Assembly (NCBI GenBank): GCA_907165275.2
Contig: OU015677.1
Span: forward strand, 2,294,001-2,358,000
Origin: Zygaena filipendulae
Lineage: Eukaryota; Arthropoda; Insecta; Lepidoptera; Zygaenidae
Direction of reading: 5' to 3'
DNA length: 64,000 nucleotides
The position numbers and the translations under genes are program-made. Numbering within the stretch: position 1 is the stretch's first letter; each line of letters starts with the position of its first letter. Under the pieces are notes generated by a model that saw only the letters and a list, made by a program, of their open reading frames with translations, made no database searches and was not told where the DNA came from. This document shows, in pieces, positions 10,780 to 22,352 of this stretch.

Positions 10780-11870
10780 TTTAACCGACTTCCAAAAAGG
10801 AGGAGGTTACGCATTCGGCTGTATGTTTTTTTTTATATTACTCGAAGCTAGGGTTGGAACGATTTCGAAAATTCATTTTTTGTTTGAAAGCGTATACTCC
10901 CAATTAGGTCCTATTGCCACCAAGTGGGATCTAATGAAGGGATCTTATGGTTTAAGAATCTTTATTATCCTCAAAAGATCTTGGGGAAATCGTGGGAACT
11001 CTTCATAAATAATAGGCACACCTATAGCGATTTGGGTATATTTTATAGTAAATCGTTCATTTGCTTTCGGAAAGCAAAATTTGAAGAAGTGGAACTGATC
11101 ATGAAGACCACAAGTGTTCATCGGAACTACTCAACAATAATACGTATTTCACGGGTTTCGATTGGACCGATTTAGAAAATTGATTTTGTTGTTTGAAAGG
11201 GTATACTCCCAAGTTGGTCCCATTGTCACCAAATCGAGAACCTGATGATGGAATCATGGAGAAATCAAGAGAACTCTTCAAAAATTACAGACACACCTAG
11301 AGCGATTTTTGTATTTTTTATAGTAAATCGTTTATTTGCTTTTGGAAAGCAAAATTTGAAGAAGTGAAACTGATGATGAAGACCACAGATGGTCATCGGA
11401 ACTACTCAATAAAAGGTATTTCACGAGTTCCGATTCGTTAACTTTAAAATGGTTCCTAAATAATTTATGCTCGTCACAATGTATATGGTAAAGTGGAACT
11501 GATGATGACGTACCAGGAGAACTCCTCAACAATCAACGTCCCTGTCGTCTTGTCGGTAAAAGCAGTATTTTGTAAAAGGCGATGAGCGATTGACATTAGG
11601 CTATTGTAACTTAGATAAATTTACAAACGGACTCACTTGAAAGCAAGAAATAAACAAAATTTTAACAAAAAAATTAAAACCGACTTCCAACAACACAAAA
11701 CTAAAAAGCTAAAAATAACAAAATTTCGATTTTATCCAACAGACAAAAAAATACACGTAAGTTTATTTTTGGTAGTTATTACCAGTAGTTATTATACCAG
11801 TACCAGTAGTTATTATTGGTTTATTCTACCACTTGACTACTATTATTATTTGAAGTCGGTGACAAGCCAA
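10780..11870. repeat. Two tandem units of about 300 bp within the hAT element
   Basis: Unit one (about 10852-11155) and unit two (about 11156-11440) share TTGTTTGAAAGCGTATACTC or close variants, TTTATAGTAAATCGTT and GGAAAGCAAAATTTGAAGAA, in the same order. The block begins AACCGACTTCCAAAAAGGAG and a related ACCGACTTCCAACAACAC follows at about 11680, ending TTATTTGAAGTCGGTGACAA. Class unknown. Confidence 0.6.
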
Positions 11871-12419
11871 ATATGGCGTAGGTACATGGGCTAAGTCCAG
11901 TCCCGCCACGAGTTCGTTGTGAGCTGAACAACCCAAGTGGGTAGACGTAAGCGGGCTTGGCACCGAATTTAAATCAAAAAATAGTAGCACAAACCAACAA
12001 TAGTATTACATGTATTTTTGTCTGATGGATTAAGTCGGTATTTTGTTATTTTTAGCTTTTTAGTTTTATGTTTTTCATATTTAAAAAAAATGTGGTGTCG
12101 AAAACGATAGAGCTTAGGTAGGTATAGCAGTTTTTGAGTACGATTCTCTGTAAAATCAAAGTTTTTTTAGTATTTCATTATTTTCAACTTGTACTTTCAT
12201 GCATAAAATAATCTACATGGAAGCTACAACAGATAAAAGTAAAAAATGAAAAATTTACGTTCCAGCGAATCTGACCTGAATTAACAACTTTAAATTAAAA
12301 TTTTGTAGGTTTGTATCTATAAAGTGATAGGAAAATAATGGGAAGTGTTATGGTTAATAGCGATTTTTTTACTAAACTGAGAAAAAATACCATAGGTGCA
12401 CATGTGATGTGATAAAAAC

Positions 12420-12710
12420 GTGTTTCGTGATCAGAAGAACAAAGAACTACCTAACTACCTGACGTAGCTTCACGACCGACATAAAGCAATCTGAAACTTT
12501 CTTTGAAGTAAGTCGGTGATTTGGGATCCCTCAGCACTTTAAAGATGGTACAAAGAATATGTGTAGTGCGCCTGGCGAATATGTAAAGCACACACATTTT
12601 GCAGCCGCTCCAACTTATCGCGTTACTATGTCTAGTTGTTGTATACGTATGCTGTAAATCTTTGTGTTGTGTCAAATAAAGTTTTTTCAATTTCAATTTT
12701 CAATTTCAAT
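12420..12710 (+). repeat. 3' end of a non-LTR retroposon with a (TTTCAA)n-like tail
   Basis: The segment ends GTCAAATAAAGTTTTTTCAA followed by imperfect repeats of TTTCAA. AATAAAG directly before a simple-repeat tail is typical of truncated LINE 3' ends. No coding frame is left. It is nested in the hAT element. Confidence 0.5.
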
Positions 12711-13677
12711 TACTCTTCTGTCAGATTCATACAGCACACATCGGCGTAAACAAAAAGGAGAAGGTTACTCCTTGGATTAGTAAAATGAGGAGAAAATTTG
12801 GGAAATAACGCAGAAAACTCAGAGAAGTGAATAATTTTCGTCCATATGACGAGATACGGAAAAATAGGTACTATTGAAACAAAAAGATGTTTTTGACCAT
12901 AGAAGATTTTAAAATTTACAGTCAACAGAAGAAAAATTTGATAAATTTTGGAAATTTGCCCAAAATTTTTTCCAAATCCGAATTCATCGCGCACCGCACG
13001 TGATAAAAGTCGCCGACTATTTTTTGAGCACAGAGGTACAATATGACGGGGAATAAAAATCGAAATTCTATTAATTCCATTTAGTTCGTCAGTTACATAT
13101 AACATAATATAAATAAATAATATGGATAGATTTGCTTTGAAAGTGGAAAAAGTAGAAGAGTTAGGTACCAACTAGTTTTGGGAAGTGAAATCACAATAGC
13201 TTACTTCCAAGTCTCAAGGATGTTGGATGAAGTTAAAGAAAAGGGATAGAGAAACTACATATATATAAGGATAATTGTAAAAACATATATACAGCCAAAC
13301 ACAGAAACTTCTCCTTTTAAATGAGAAATATACCATACGGCAAATAGTTTCAAAACAGAAAATTTGTTTTAACGAGAAAGAATTGACAGATTTTGTGTTT
13401 GTTTTACAATAATAGATACAAACTTCCATAGGGGTTCGTTACGAACTAATAATTTATAGAGTTTTAAAAATGAATATTTGTTCGTTCATTCAGGTTCATT
13501 CGTATATTTCTATTCAAATTACGATGAAACTTTGGTGAAAAGCCACAACCTTGCGAAGATTTTTCTAAGATCTAATTAAAGTAGGTACCTATTTAGGTCT
13601 TCAGGGGGGGCAATTGCCCCCAGTGCCCCCCCTGGATCCGCCCCTGGGTGCATATTCTACTATTATTATAGGTAATA

Positions 13678-15060
13678 TATTTATTTATTTATTTTATTTA
13701 TTTATTCATTGCTTACTAAGTGTACAGAGTAAGGTCTTAAATATTAATGCAGTGAGTTTATGACTTAGGTACCTTTTACAGGTGTTGCAACTACACCTAT
13801 TTATAACATTATTATTTTCTTGTTACATTCAATAAATACCTAATAATTATAATAAAACTCAAAATCAAAATATAAAAATGTCAAGATCAAAGAAACTAAT
13901 GACAATATCATAAAATTCATCAATAATAATTAAATAATATCAATATACAATGAAGCAAAAGCCAATACTTATTAAAAAAAAAATAAAAAATAAAAATTGT
14001 CAAACAATATCAAAAAATAAAAGAAAACCATTAAAAATCAACAACAGCAACATTGTACACTTTCATGCAATTAGAAATAAATAACAGTTCAACCAAAAAT
14101 CAATAAAACATCCATTCAAAAAAAAAGAAAGAAGAATCCGTCTATCTACCTACAGCCGCTACTAAAGAAGTCTTTAACCGAATAATAATTGCATTCCGCC
14201 AATTTCTCAAAAAGAGCACGCTTGAAGCCAATTAATAACAATTTCTAATTCTTTATTTCTGTTTCTAATGTAGTCCTATCTAAACTCTTCACGACCAGTA
14301 TAGTATTATCAGCAAATAAAATACAATCCCGATTTATCGCATCAGGCAAATCATTAATATATATTAAAAACAACAGAGGACCCAAGACACTGCCTTGGGG
14401 CACTCCATAACGGTTATTCTGAAGATAAATAGATCTATAAATTAGGTTTTTGGTCCCATTCATTTTTGCCATCTCTAATAATAATAATAATAAATTTTAT
14501 TTGGCTTAGAGAAAAACATTACATTAAAAGAGAAATTAAATTAAAACTAAAACACAGTTACAGAATACCTATCACTAAATCTAAAATTACTTGCAAAATG
14601 CCAAAATGGTGCCCAGTTCAGCACATTGCTAGGCACGGAGCCGTCTACACATTGTTGACGGTCTTGTAGGTAATTTTTGAGCCATTCGTGGGCATTACGT
14701 AGCGTATTCCGTAGCTATTCAGCTTGTCAAGTAATGTCTCGTGGCAGACAAAATCAAAAGCCTTGCTCATATCCAGAAACACCGATACCACATGCGCTCA
14801 TTCATTTATACTCTCTTCATCAGTGAGAAGCAAGCTAACGTGGTTGAGCTTCCTTTTCTAAATCCATATTGTTGGCTCTTCAGTATATTACAAGATGATA
14901 AAAAAATATTCAATCTATTGTACATTAGTTTTTCGAAAATTTTGGATAATATTGGAATGAGTGTGACCGGTCTATAATTTTATTGTTGATGTTAGATCGG
15001 TCTCCCTTTTTGTATAGTGGTATAAAAATAACCCAGGAAATTTCAACCGCAACTACTTAA
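13678..15060 (-). pseudogene. Decayed CR1/Jockey-like LINE, reverse transcriptase fragment
   Basis: Read on the minus strand, 15010-14650 gives pieces such as ILSKIFEKLMYNRLN, QYGFRKGSSTTLA and EWLKNYLQDRQQCV; after a nested insertion 14472-14245 gives GVPQGSVLGPLLFLIYINDL and CILFADN, then a C-terminal FKRALFEKLAECNYYSVKDF around 14230-14150. These are reverse transcriptase motifs. Stops and frame changes lie between the pieces and the catalytic FADD-type box reads FADN, so it is dead. The 3' end is at a TTTA-type tail near 13680. Confidence 0.8.
14473..14645. repeat. Retroposon 3' end with (AAT)n, nested in the LINE
   Basis: A short (TAA)n run leads into TTTTATTTGGCTTAGAG. It interrupts the reverse transcriptase homology, which resumes at about 14650. 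The TTTATTTGG junction is shared with other microsatellite-tailed insertions in the window. Confidence 0.55.
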
Positions 15061-15729
15061 TACTTGCCTAATGTCTAAAGTGGAGGCTATTATTACATAT
15101 GTAGTTGATACATAGTACCTATGCATTCATTGTATTATGTAGAGTTTATTGTTTCACCAGTTTTATCGGATATACTTAATTTAAGGCGATGCACTAACAC
15201 TTTATGTCTTTTTTTACAACAAATAGAAATCTGCGTAACAAGCAAGTAGAAGTGTGTTTTTGTTTTCCACTCAAACTTTTATAATGCTTTTTTTTTAAAT
15301 CAAGCTTTTTCAGAATTTCAACTTGAAAATAAATAAAAAACTGCTAGTTTTTGAATATTTTTTTAATCCTTACTATCAATTGACTATTCTAGACACCGAA
15401 TCTAGTCTTAACTCAATAACCACTGCCACTCAATACATCCTTAAACTAATAAAAAATAGGTTGTAAACTATTTGAGTGCATGCATGCCCTTAACACCATA
15501 GAAATAAATAGGTAATAGATATATCCGATCCCTGAGCTTAAACAGGAAAACTTTACGGACTTCACGTCCTTTTATTAGTACACTTATAAATGGGTACGAA
15601 GTAACATGGTTATTTTGAACATATTTTAATTACCTCCTTAGACTTTTTGATACTTTGGGCAAATTAGCTAGCTTTAATCACATTAAAGGGCCGTGGCTTT
15701 CTCGTTTCGGTGATTTTCAAAGAAGTTAA

Positions 15730-15780
15730 GTAGGTTAGGTTAGGTTAGGTTTAAGGTTAAGGTTAAGGTTTAAGTAGGTT
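15730..15780. repeat. Short TTAGG / TTAAGG run upstream of the chitinase-like gene
   Basis: Three to four GGTTA units then TTAAGG variants, ending about 17 bases before the start codon of the following gene. TTAGG is the usual insect telomere unit, but a run this short is common by chance and replication slippage. Confidence 0.5.
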
Positions 15781-15796
15781 AATTAAATGATTTAAA

Positions 15797-18700
15797 ATGT
15801 GTAGTGCTAGTTGTCCGGTTCTTCTCTTCATGTTGGCGATTGCCTCAACAGTTTACGGCCAGAGTAGAGGCGAAGGTGAGTGATACTTATTAAATACAGC
15901 ACCACACTCTGCACTTGAGTGAACCGATTTAACTAATGCTATACCTATCGTAAGTATGTCCTTAGTTTAAAAATAGGTAGGTAAGTATTTGGCGGGAATC
16001 GAAGATGGCAGTTACGTCGTTTATTTTGGTGCCGATAAAAACTACTAGAAGTTGATTTTGTTGTTTTATGCTGCATGTCTGCACCAGGGATGTTGCGGAT
16101 GCTGATTTTTTCACATCCGCGGATTTTTTAACTTCAATCTCCTTCTTATCGCAACTTGTATTGCTTTGCATTGATTGTATTCTAGGTCCCGCCCACGGTA
16201 AGGTGGTGATGTGCTACGTTGCCTCCTGGGCGGTGTACCGGACGCCGCCCGGCGACTTCCAGCTGGACGACCTGGAGCCGGAGCTGTGCACGCACCTCGT
16301 GTATTCCTTCGCAGGACTCAACGAGACTGATTACACCATCGCAAGCCGAGGTGAGTAACTATAACTACAGCAGAGCAGGCTAATTTGACTAATGTTAAGT
16401 TTCAGTTTTTAGTTCGTCGTCTAGATACTAAGAAAGAAAGAAAGAAAGAAAGAAAAGGCATTTATTTGGACACAGAGACAACACAATTACAATTATTTTA
16501 TACAAACGTGATTTAACAAAAAAAAGTGTACCTACATATATATGATAATATTATGAGAACAAATGATGTTTGCGTGGTGCGTCCCCATGACCAAAACGGT
16601 CACTGCCTCAGCATGTTGCTATGAGTGCGGGCACTCCTAGCGCTGATTTTCAGTCAGGACCGGAGATTCACAAATATAAGATTACACATAATATGTCACA
16701 GTCTAAACGCACACATTCCACTGATGACTGACGTCACACTGACTAGATGTTACATGACGTCAAGACCTAGTATCGTATGTCCAGGCTTAATAATAATATG
16801 CTACTATCACAGATAATATAATAGGTACGTACTAACTAGAGCTAGGTATATACTAGTAATAGATAATATAACGCACTTATTTTCATTAATTGGAAAGGCA
16901 AAGTATACCAAATGTAGTTTTATTATGTGACCGACGGACTAAATTGTATTATAGAATTTTGATTTTCATATACCTCGGCAACATGTCCATTAATTAAACG
17001 CTAGTTAGCGTATGACTGAACTTTTCCACACGCACGGGGAAAACCGGCTGTAAGTATTTTAAATGACGAAATGATAAATTATTTAGTGTAATGTAATTTA
17101 CTTATAGGTAGGTATTTGTATTTTATTTTATTTTACTTTATTTGGAAAATCAACAGCTACAAAAATTTAATGAACATTGAAGTGTCAAACAAAAAAGCCG
17201 ATTACAGATTTTCGCACATGGGTAGTGGAACAATAAAAATAACATCAATTGCTCAATAGGCAGCAGCAACTTACATAGTGGGAACTAAGTCCGACTATGT
17301 GTTATTTTTTGGTTACAGAAAACGAATTTTCTAATACTCGCCTCGCCGACTCACAGCTAGTGTTAAACAAATCAAAGTCATATTCTTTGGATAATTTGTT
17401 GAAATTGTCATTCGCTCGCCACGTAAAGGAGTTCTGCCTGTAGTTGGTGGAGACTAGTTCAGTGTGCAGATTGTATCTGCAGCTCCTGGCCGGAACCTTT
17501 AGCGCAATAAGGGACAGGAGCTCAATTACTTAATTTATAATATGGATCTTTGTGGTCCAAATTCTTTTTGTTAATTATTTCTAGCTGAAGTAATAATTAA
17601 GACGTCAAAATGTTAGACAGACAGAGTTAGGTACCCTCGCATCTATATGTAGTATTAGTATCGATTCCAATCGAAGACACTCTTGCATGGGTAGGTACCT
17701 ACTTATTCTCGTGAAACCTCAAACATATCAACTTTTTTTTTATGTTTATTGTCTTGTATCTGTAAATGGAAACCAATTCTTCAATTCAATTCAATTTATT
17801 TCTTTCTTCTTTCTTAAATCCTAACGTGTAATGATTGCAGTCTCTCATTCCATGCATCCGCAAATAGATGTAAGTAATGTACTGATATCTACTGCCAATT
17901 ACTAGTCTAATTAGGTGTATTTTTCGTACAAAGAGTCATGATGTGCAATGATTTTTCTAATTCCTCCTAGACCCGTGGCAAGATCTTCCTGATGGCGGTG
18001 GTAAGGCGGGCTACCAGCGCCTGGTCTCACTCAAGGAGCGCTACCGCCATCTGAAGGTGTCAATAGCAATCGGAGGCTGGAACGAGGGCTCGCTCAAGTA
18101 CTCTCTGATGGCCGACAGCCCCGAGCACAGGGGTAGATTCGTGGACAGCGTCGTCAATTTTTTAAGGTTAGCAGGCTAAGTGTATCATGAATATTGAGTG
18201 CACCAGTTTGCCGCTCCGCTGATGGATTATGTTGATATGTACCTATTCTAAGGGACATACAACGCCTCCTTCCTTTGTATTTGAACAGTCAGATTTTTTT
18301 ATAAGGTCACTTCTTGCACGCGTACACCCATTTTCTTTTTTCAGACTCCACGGGTTTGATGGGCTTAGTTTGGATTGGAAATATCCAGCTTTGAGGGACG
18401 GCAGACCTGTGGACAAGACTAATTTCGTACTTTTAGTGAAGGTAAACCATATTACCGACATTCCCTTTCACGTCGTCTGAGAAATTTGTGTCAGAATCTG
18501 TCCCGTCAGCCGCCGATCCTTCTAACCATTACAATCATATCAACCGGTACCTAATTGTCAACTGCCATACGAAAGCCTTCCTCGAGGATCTCCACGAAGA
18601 TCGGTTCTGCTCATCCAGCCCCACGACTGTTATTATCAGTCCATGTAATTAGTGGTCTCCCTAAACCACAGACGTGGTTCCCACTCGAAAGCATTTTAAC

Positions 18701-21700
18701 CCCAACGGCCGTTTTATATAAGCGGTTTTGCTTTGCAACACCTCGAGCTTTGTCGCTTACTTTGCTCCTAACGGATCTCCTCGTTTCTAATAAGGTGGAG
18801 CAGCTTTTAATAGCATAATATAATTAATTTAAACTTAACACTTCAACATACTTCATAAGCATTGAGAAAGTAATGGAACATGAAAATCAGTCTCACTTTA
18901 TATTGTGTATTCCGTTTTAGGAGTTGAAAGAAGCCTTCAATCCCAACGGGTATATATTGACAGCGGCGTTGGGCGTCAAAGAATACATCATAGATTCATC
19001 TTACGACTTGCCCGAGCTGGGAAAGTACCTTGACCTGATAGTGATGTTGAGTTACGACTATCATGGCTCCTGGGAGAAGGTGCTAGGGGCCAACGCACCT
19101 CTTTCATACGATTCACAAAATCTAACTGTGGTAAGTCAAAATCACCATGAACCCCTGAAACAACAAAAATATACTTAAACCTACTTACCTACTTTGGTTA
19201 ATTTAAGTTTTTCGCAATACCAACAATTTAGATTAACACAACTGTAAGTTGTTTAATGTTTAGCTTTGTCTTTTAAAGGATATTTCGAGGGATTTTTATG
19301 AGCACGGTAGGAAAAAAAACATCGTAACATGGCATCAGGTGTTACGTTTTACATCACACATTTTAAAGTTTCGTTTTACATCACACATTTTTAAATTTAA
19401 TTTTGATATAAAACAATAGGTAAGTTTCATTTGTTTCTCATGTACACACTTTACCAAAGAATACTCATAGAGTATTATATTATCTGTGCTCATAGTTATT
19501 GCAACGTAATAGGAAACAACACTCTCCCCACAAGACGTAGCGGCGACCCTAGGGGTGACTGCGTTGCAGGTTGTTACTGTTGTGTGTGTTGGCACTTGGC
19601 GGGCTGGTTGATGTAGTAGTAGCGATGTATATAACTGGTATGGAGTGCTGCGAATGTGTTGCTATACGCGCTTGTAACTACATATTCTAATCTACAGGAC
19701 TATTCTATAAATCTCATGCTGCAACACAATGTGAGCGCTTCTAAGCTGGTGCTTGGTCTCACTACGACCGGACGGACGTTCTGGCTCACCGAACCCGTAC
19801 CAACAGAGGTGGAATTTGGAAGAACACCCACGCTTATTGATGGTTTCCCTGATCCACTCACTAAAGAACCTGGAGCGATGCTATACTTTGAGGTGGGAAT
19901 TTTGTAGAATATGTACTACTAAACAGCTAGTAAGCTGTTTCCCCTAGGCGCGGATCTACAGGGGGGAGGGCAGTGGGCACATTTGCCTCTCCTGAGGACT
20001 AAATTAGGTACTTTAATCAGACTTTATAAAAATCTCTGACCCATAAATTCCTCTGTGATAGGTACCTAAATTCTAAAAATTTCGTGGTACAATCAAAATT
20101 GCTACCCGCTCAACCAAATCCTAGATCCGCGCCTGTTTTGCCCTGCCGTTTTACTCCATGAATTCCGGTATTTCCGTGGGAACTCTTCATTTAGATATAA
20201 AACTCAGGGATATTGTAGTTTCCTATCATTTAAAGAATTTTTAAAATCGGTTCTGTACTCTTAGAGATTAGAATATTAGTATAGTTGTAGTTGTTAGATT
20301 GAAACGCGTAGGGTGAAGGAGGCAGAAGGGAGACAAGCTCGCTTAGCTTAGGTGGAATCCTGTTCAAATTTGCTTAGTTTTAGCCCTTAGGTTTTTGTGT
20401 TAAAAGAAAAACAGAAGTTCCAGAAGAGTGAACTAAGCGTCGTCAAATGTTTTTGTAGTATACATAGGCTTTCATTAAAAAAATTGATTTCTTGGTCTAT
20501 ATTATTCATGGTCTACATCTTGGTCTTCATCGTACTTTATTTTTATCAGATCTGCGAAGAGTTGTCGAACCAGTCGTCGATGTGGTCTTACCACTGGGAC
20601 GAGAAGACCAACACTCCGTACATCCGTGATGGGAATAGAGTCGTCAGTTATGACAATGAACGCTCCATGGCTTTGAAAGTCAAGTGAGTACCTATAGTGG
20701 ACAAAATAGGTCAAAATTATTTGGACAAACGTCACTCGCTAACCCCGGTGCTCAAGTGACACGCGTAACTTCTAGTACAGTCAACTGCAGAAATATATAA
20801 ACACTTTGGCAGTGATTGAATCTTATTGCAATCTTATTGACCAGAATACACATTGGTGATGGTGTCTGTACTCCACGATGCTGTACAACTTTTTCTTTTC
20901 TTCTGACGGTCTTTTGCATATAATTTATTCAAGTAAAATTAATGTATTTCTATTAGCATCACCATAGTTCAGCCCTCCAGCTGTACTAACCACAGTCATG
21001 TAATGAGCGACTAAATAAATAGTAAAATTTGACCTTTTTCTTCACTGCCTTGTAGGTACCATCTCCAGAACCTTAAATTAAAAGCGAATTAACTGTAAAT
21101 AATTATCTGTTGATTTTTCTCGGATAAGCAAAGAAGTCTCTAGGTTGGGCTCTCCCCCCCATCCAAGGTACCAGACAGCTGTCTGGTATCTTATATTACA
21201 AGCTCTCTCAGTTTGGGCAGCGCTGCAAGCAAGCATTATTATTTTATTATGTACAACTTCCTATTTTGCTAGAATGGCAATGGACTACGGTTTGGGCGGA
21301 GTGGCTTTGTGGAGCATCGACAGTGACGACTTCCGAGGTGCTTGTAGTGCGAACGTGACGGAAGCGTTCATCGACCTTGAGGAGCGCGCCAAAACTCTTG
21401 CAGAAGACGCGCTTCTGAAGAAAGCGCTTCCCTATCTTTCATTACCAGAGAGTAAGTTAGCTTTAATAGGTGATGATGAAAACTGGCAACTTGATTCTAT
21501 TTTATAGGTACATATAACAGGAGTGTGACTAGCATAAACCTTTTTAAAAAAATGTATGTCGTGAATAAAATTCAGCGTACCGCCGTATTTTTTTGATTAC
21601 GTAGGTAAAAAAAGAAAAAATACGTGTCCATTATTTTTCATTAGCACATTTCATTTTTTTTCACCAGCAGAATTTCGGAGTTCTCGCGGGAATTCCGGGA

Positions 21701-22155
21701 TAAAAAGTACCCTATGTCCTTCTCTGTACCCGGGACAACGTGCATCCAAAATTTCATGATGATCGGTTGAGCCGTTACCGCGTAAAAGCGTAACAAACAG
21801 ACAAACAAACAAACTCACTTTCGCAATTATACCTAATATTGGCATATTAGTAAGAATACGACGGACAAAAAACAAAATTTTTGTCAAATAGCCAGCCTAT
21901 TGATTGAGTTTATTTCATGTAGCATCATCGGAGAATAGTGGCTTTTTGGTGTCGGGTGACCAGCTCGTGTTGAGGCTCGTGGAGGCGCGGCCCTACAACT
22001 ACACCCTTATGAGGACAATCAATGAGGCTACGCGGCTGGCGCTGCAGGAGAAAGCTATCCACGACGCAATGGCGTCCACGGGTGACTCCGCGGTGATCGG
22101 TAGCTGTTTCAATTTGGCTATAGTAACACTGGTGGTTGCTGTTATCGGTTTTTGA
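15797..22155 (+). CDS. Family-18 chitinase-like protein, catalytic residues lost, probable GPI-anchored (complete)
   Basis: Exons 15797-15875, 16186-16350, 17971-18166, 18345-18441, 18921-19130, 19698-19892, 20550-20683, 21273-21451 and 21923-22155 join in frame to 495 residues. Residues 1-22 are a signal peptide (VLLFMLAIASTVYG). The GH18 barrel follows: [22 protein letters not shown] (motif 1), FDGLSLDWKYP (motif 2), YDYHGSWEKV (motif 3) and GGVALWSIDSDD (motif 4). Motif 2 in active enzymes is FDGxDxDWEYP; here the middle Asp is Ser (AGT) and the catalytic Glu is Lys (AAA), so hydrolysis is very unlikely. The fold-shaping residues remain, so it may bind chitin or oligosaccharides, like imaginal-disc growth factors or other inactive GH18 proteins. 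The tail SCFNLAIVTLVVAVIGF resembles a GPI signal. It is closest to the minus-strand gene at 44142-56543. A polyadenylation signal AATAAA is near 22242. I recall the family as Drosophila Cht2-like; exact group uncertain. Confidence 0.9.
16400..16985. repeat. Decayed TGACGTCA MITE with a (AAAG)n retroposon inserted, intron 2
   Basis: TTTTTAGTTCGTCGTCTAGAT at one end and ACGGACTAAATTGTATT with GAATTTTGATTTTCATA at the other are MITE ends. Between them AAGA repeats (16431-16455) lead into GGCATTTATTTGGACAC, a retroposon end. Two TGACGTCA octamers lie near 16731 and 16754. Confidence 0.6.
17130..17520 (-). pseudogene. LINE 3' fragment: reverse-transcriptase C-terminus and tail, intron 2
   Basis: On the minus strand 17520-17302 reads openly and ends in TAA; it includes YNLHTELVSTNYRQNSFTWR and ANDNFNKLSKEYDFDLFNTS, which resemble the C-terminus of lepidopteran LINE ORF2 proteins. 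The 3' untranslated part ends CCAAATAAAGTAAAATAAAA at about 17130. It is 5'-truncated, as expected of LINE insertions. Confidence 0.7.
19948..20138. repeat. Small hAT-like MITE in chitinase-like intron 6
   Basis: GGCGCGGATCTACAGGGG at the left matches, inverted, CTAGATCCGCGCC at the right. The inner CAACCAAATCCTAGATCC resembles the 5' end of the hAT element at 10604, so it is a deletion relative of that type. The 8-bp flanks are not identical. Confidence 0.6.
21545..21855. repeat. MITE fragment plus lepidopteran-type interspersed repeat, intron 8
   Basis: 21545-21650 carries TTTTTTGATTACGTAGG and AATACGTGTCCATTATTTTT of the TGACGTCA MITE. 21658-21850 carries GGAATTCCGGGATAAAAAGT and ATGATCGGTTGAGCCGTTAC of the Lep-type repeat. 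Confidence 0.7.
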
Positions 22156-22352
22156 AAAAGAAAAAGAATAAAAAAACAACGGGTGGTTGTTTTGTGGATT
22201 CTTTTCCATGTATCTAAGCTTTTTTATATTGTTAAGCTTATCCAATAAAATTTTATAATTTATTCATATTTATGTGTTTTTTTTTATTTTCCCATAAAAG
22301 ATGAGACGACAGATCAGGTAATTTCAGGTCCTGGTCTTGAAAAACCTCGTAT

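Larger units (their letters stand above)
10604..13646. mobile_element. hAT-type non-autonomous DNA transposon, 3043 bp
   Basis: The ends CAGGGGCGGATCCAGG and CCTGGATCCGCCCCTG are perfect inverted repeats of 16 bp. The 8 bases GGTGCATA occur immediately outside both ends (10596-10603 and 13647-13654), which is the target duplication length of hAT elements. No transposase frame is visible inside; the interior carries other repeats (10780-11870 and 12420-12710) and AT-rich filler. The G-rich subterminal part GGGGGGGGCAATTGCCCCC near 13610 is characteristic of this end type. Confidence 0.85.

Noticed and set aside
15730..15780. Interstitial telomere (TTAGG)
   Set aside because: Only three or four units, next to a gene; too short to claim a telomere relic.
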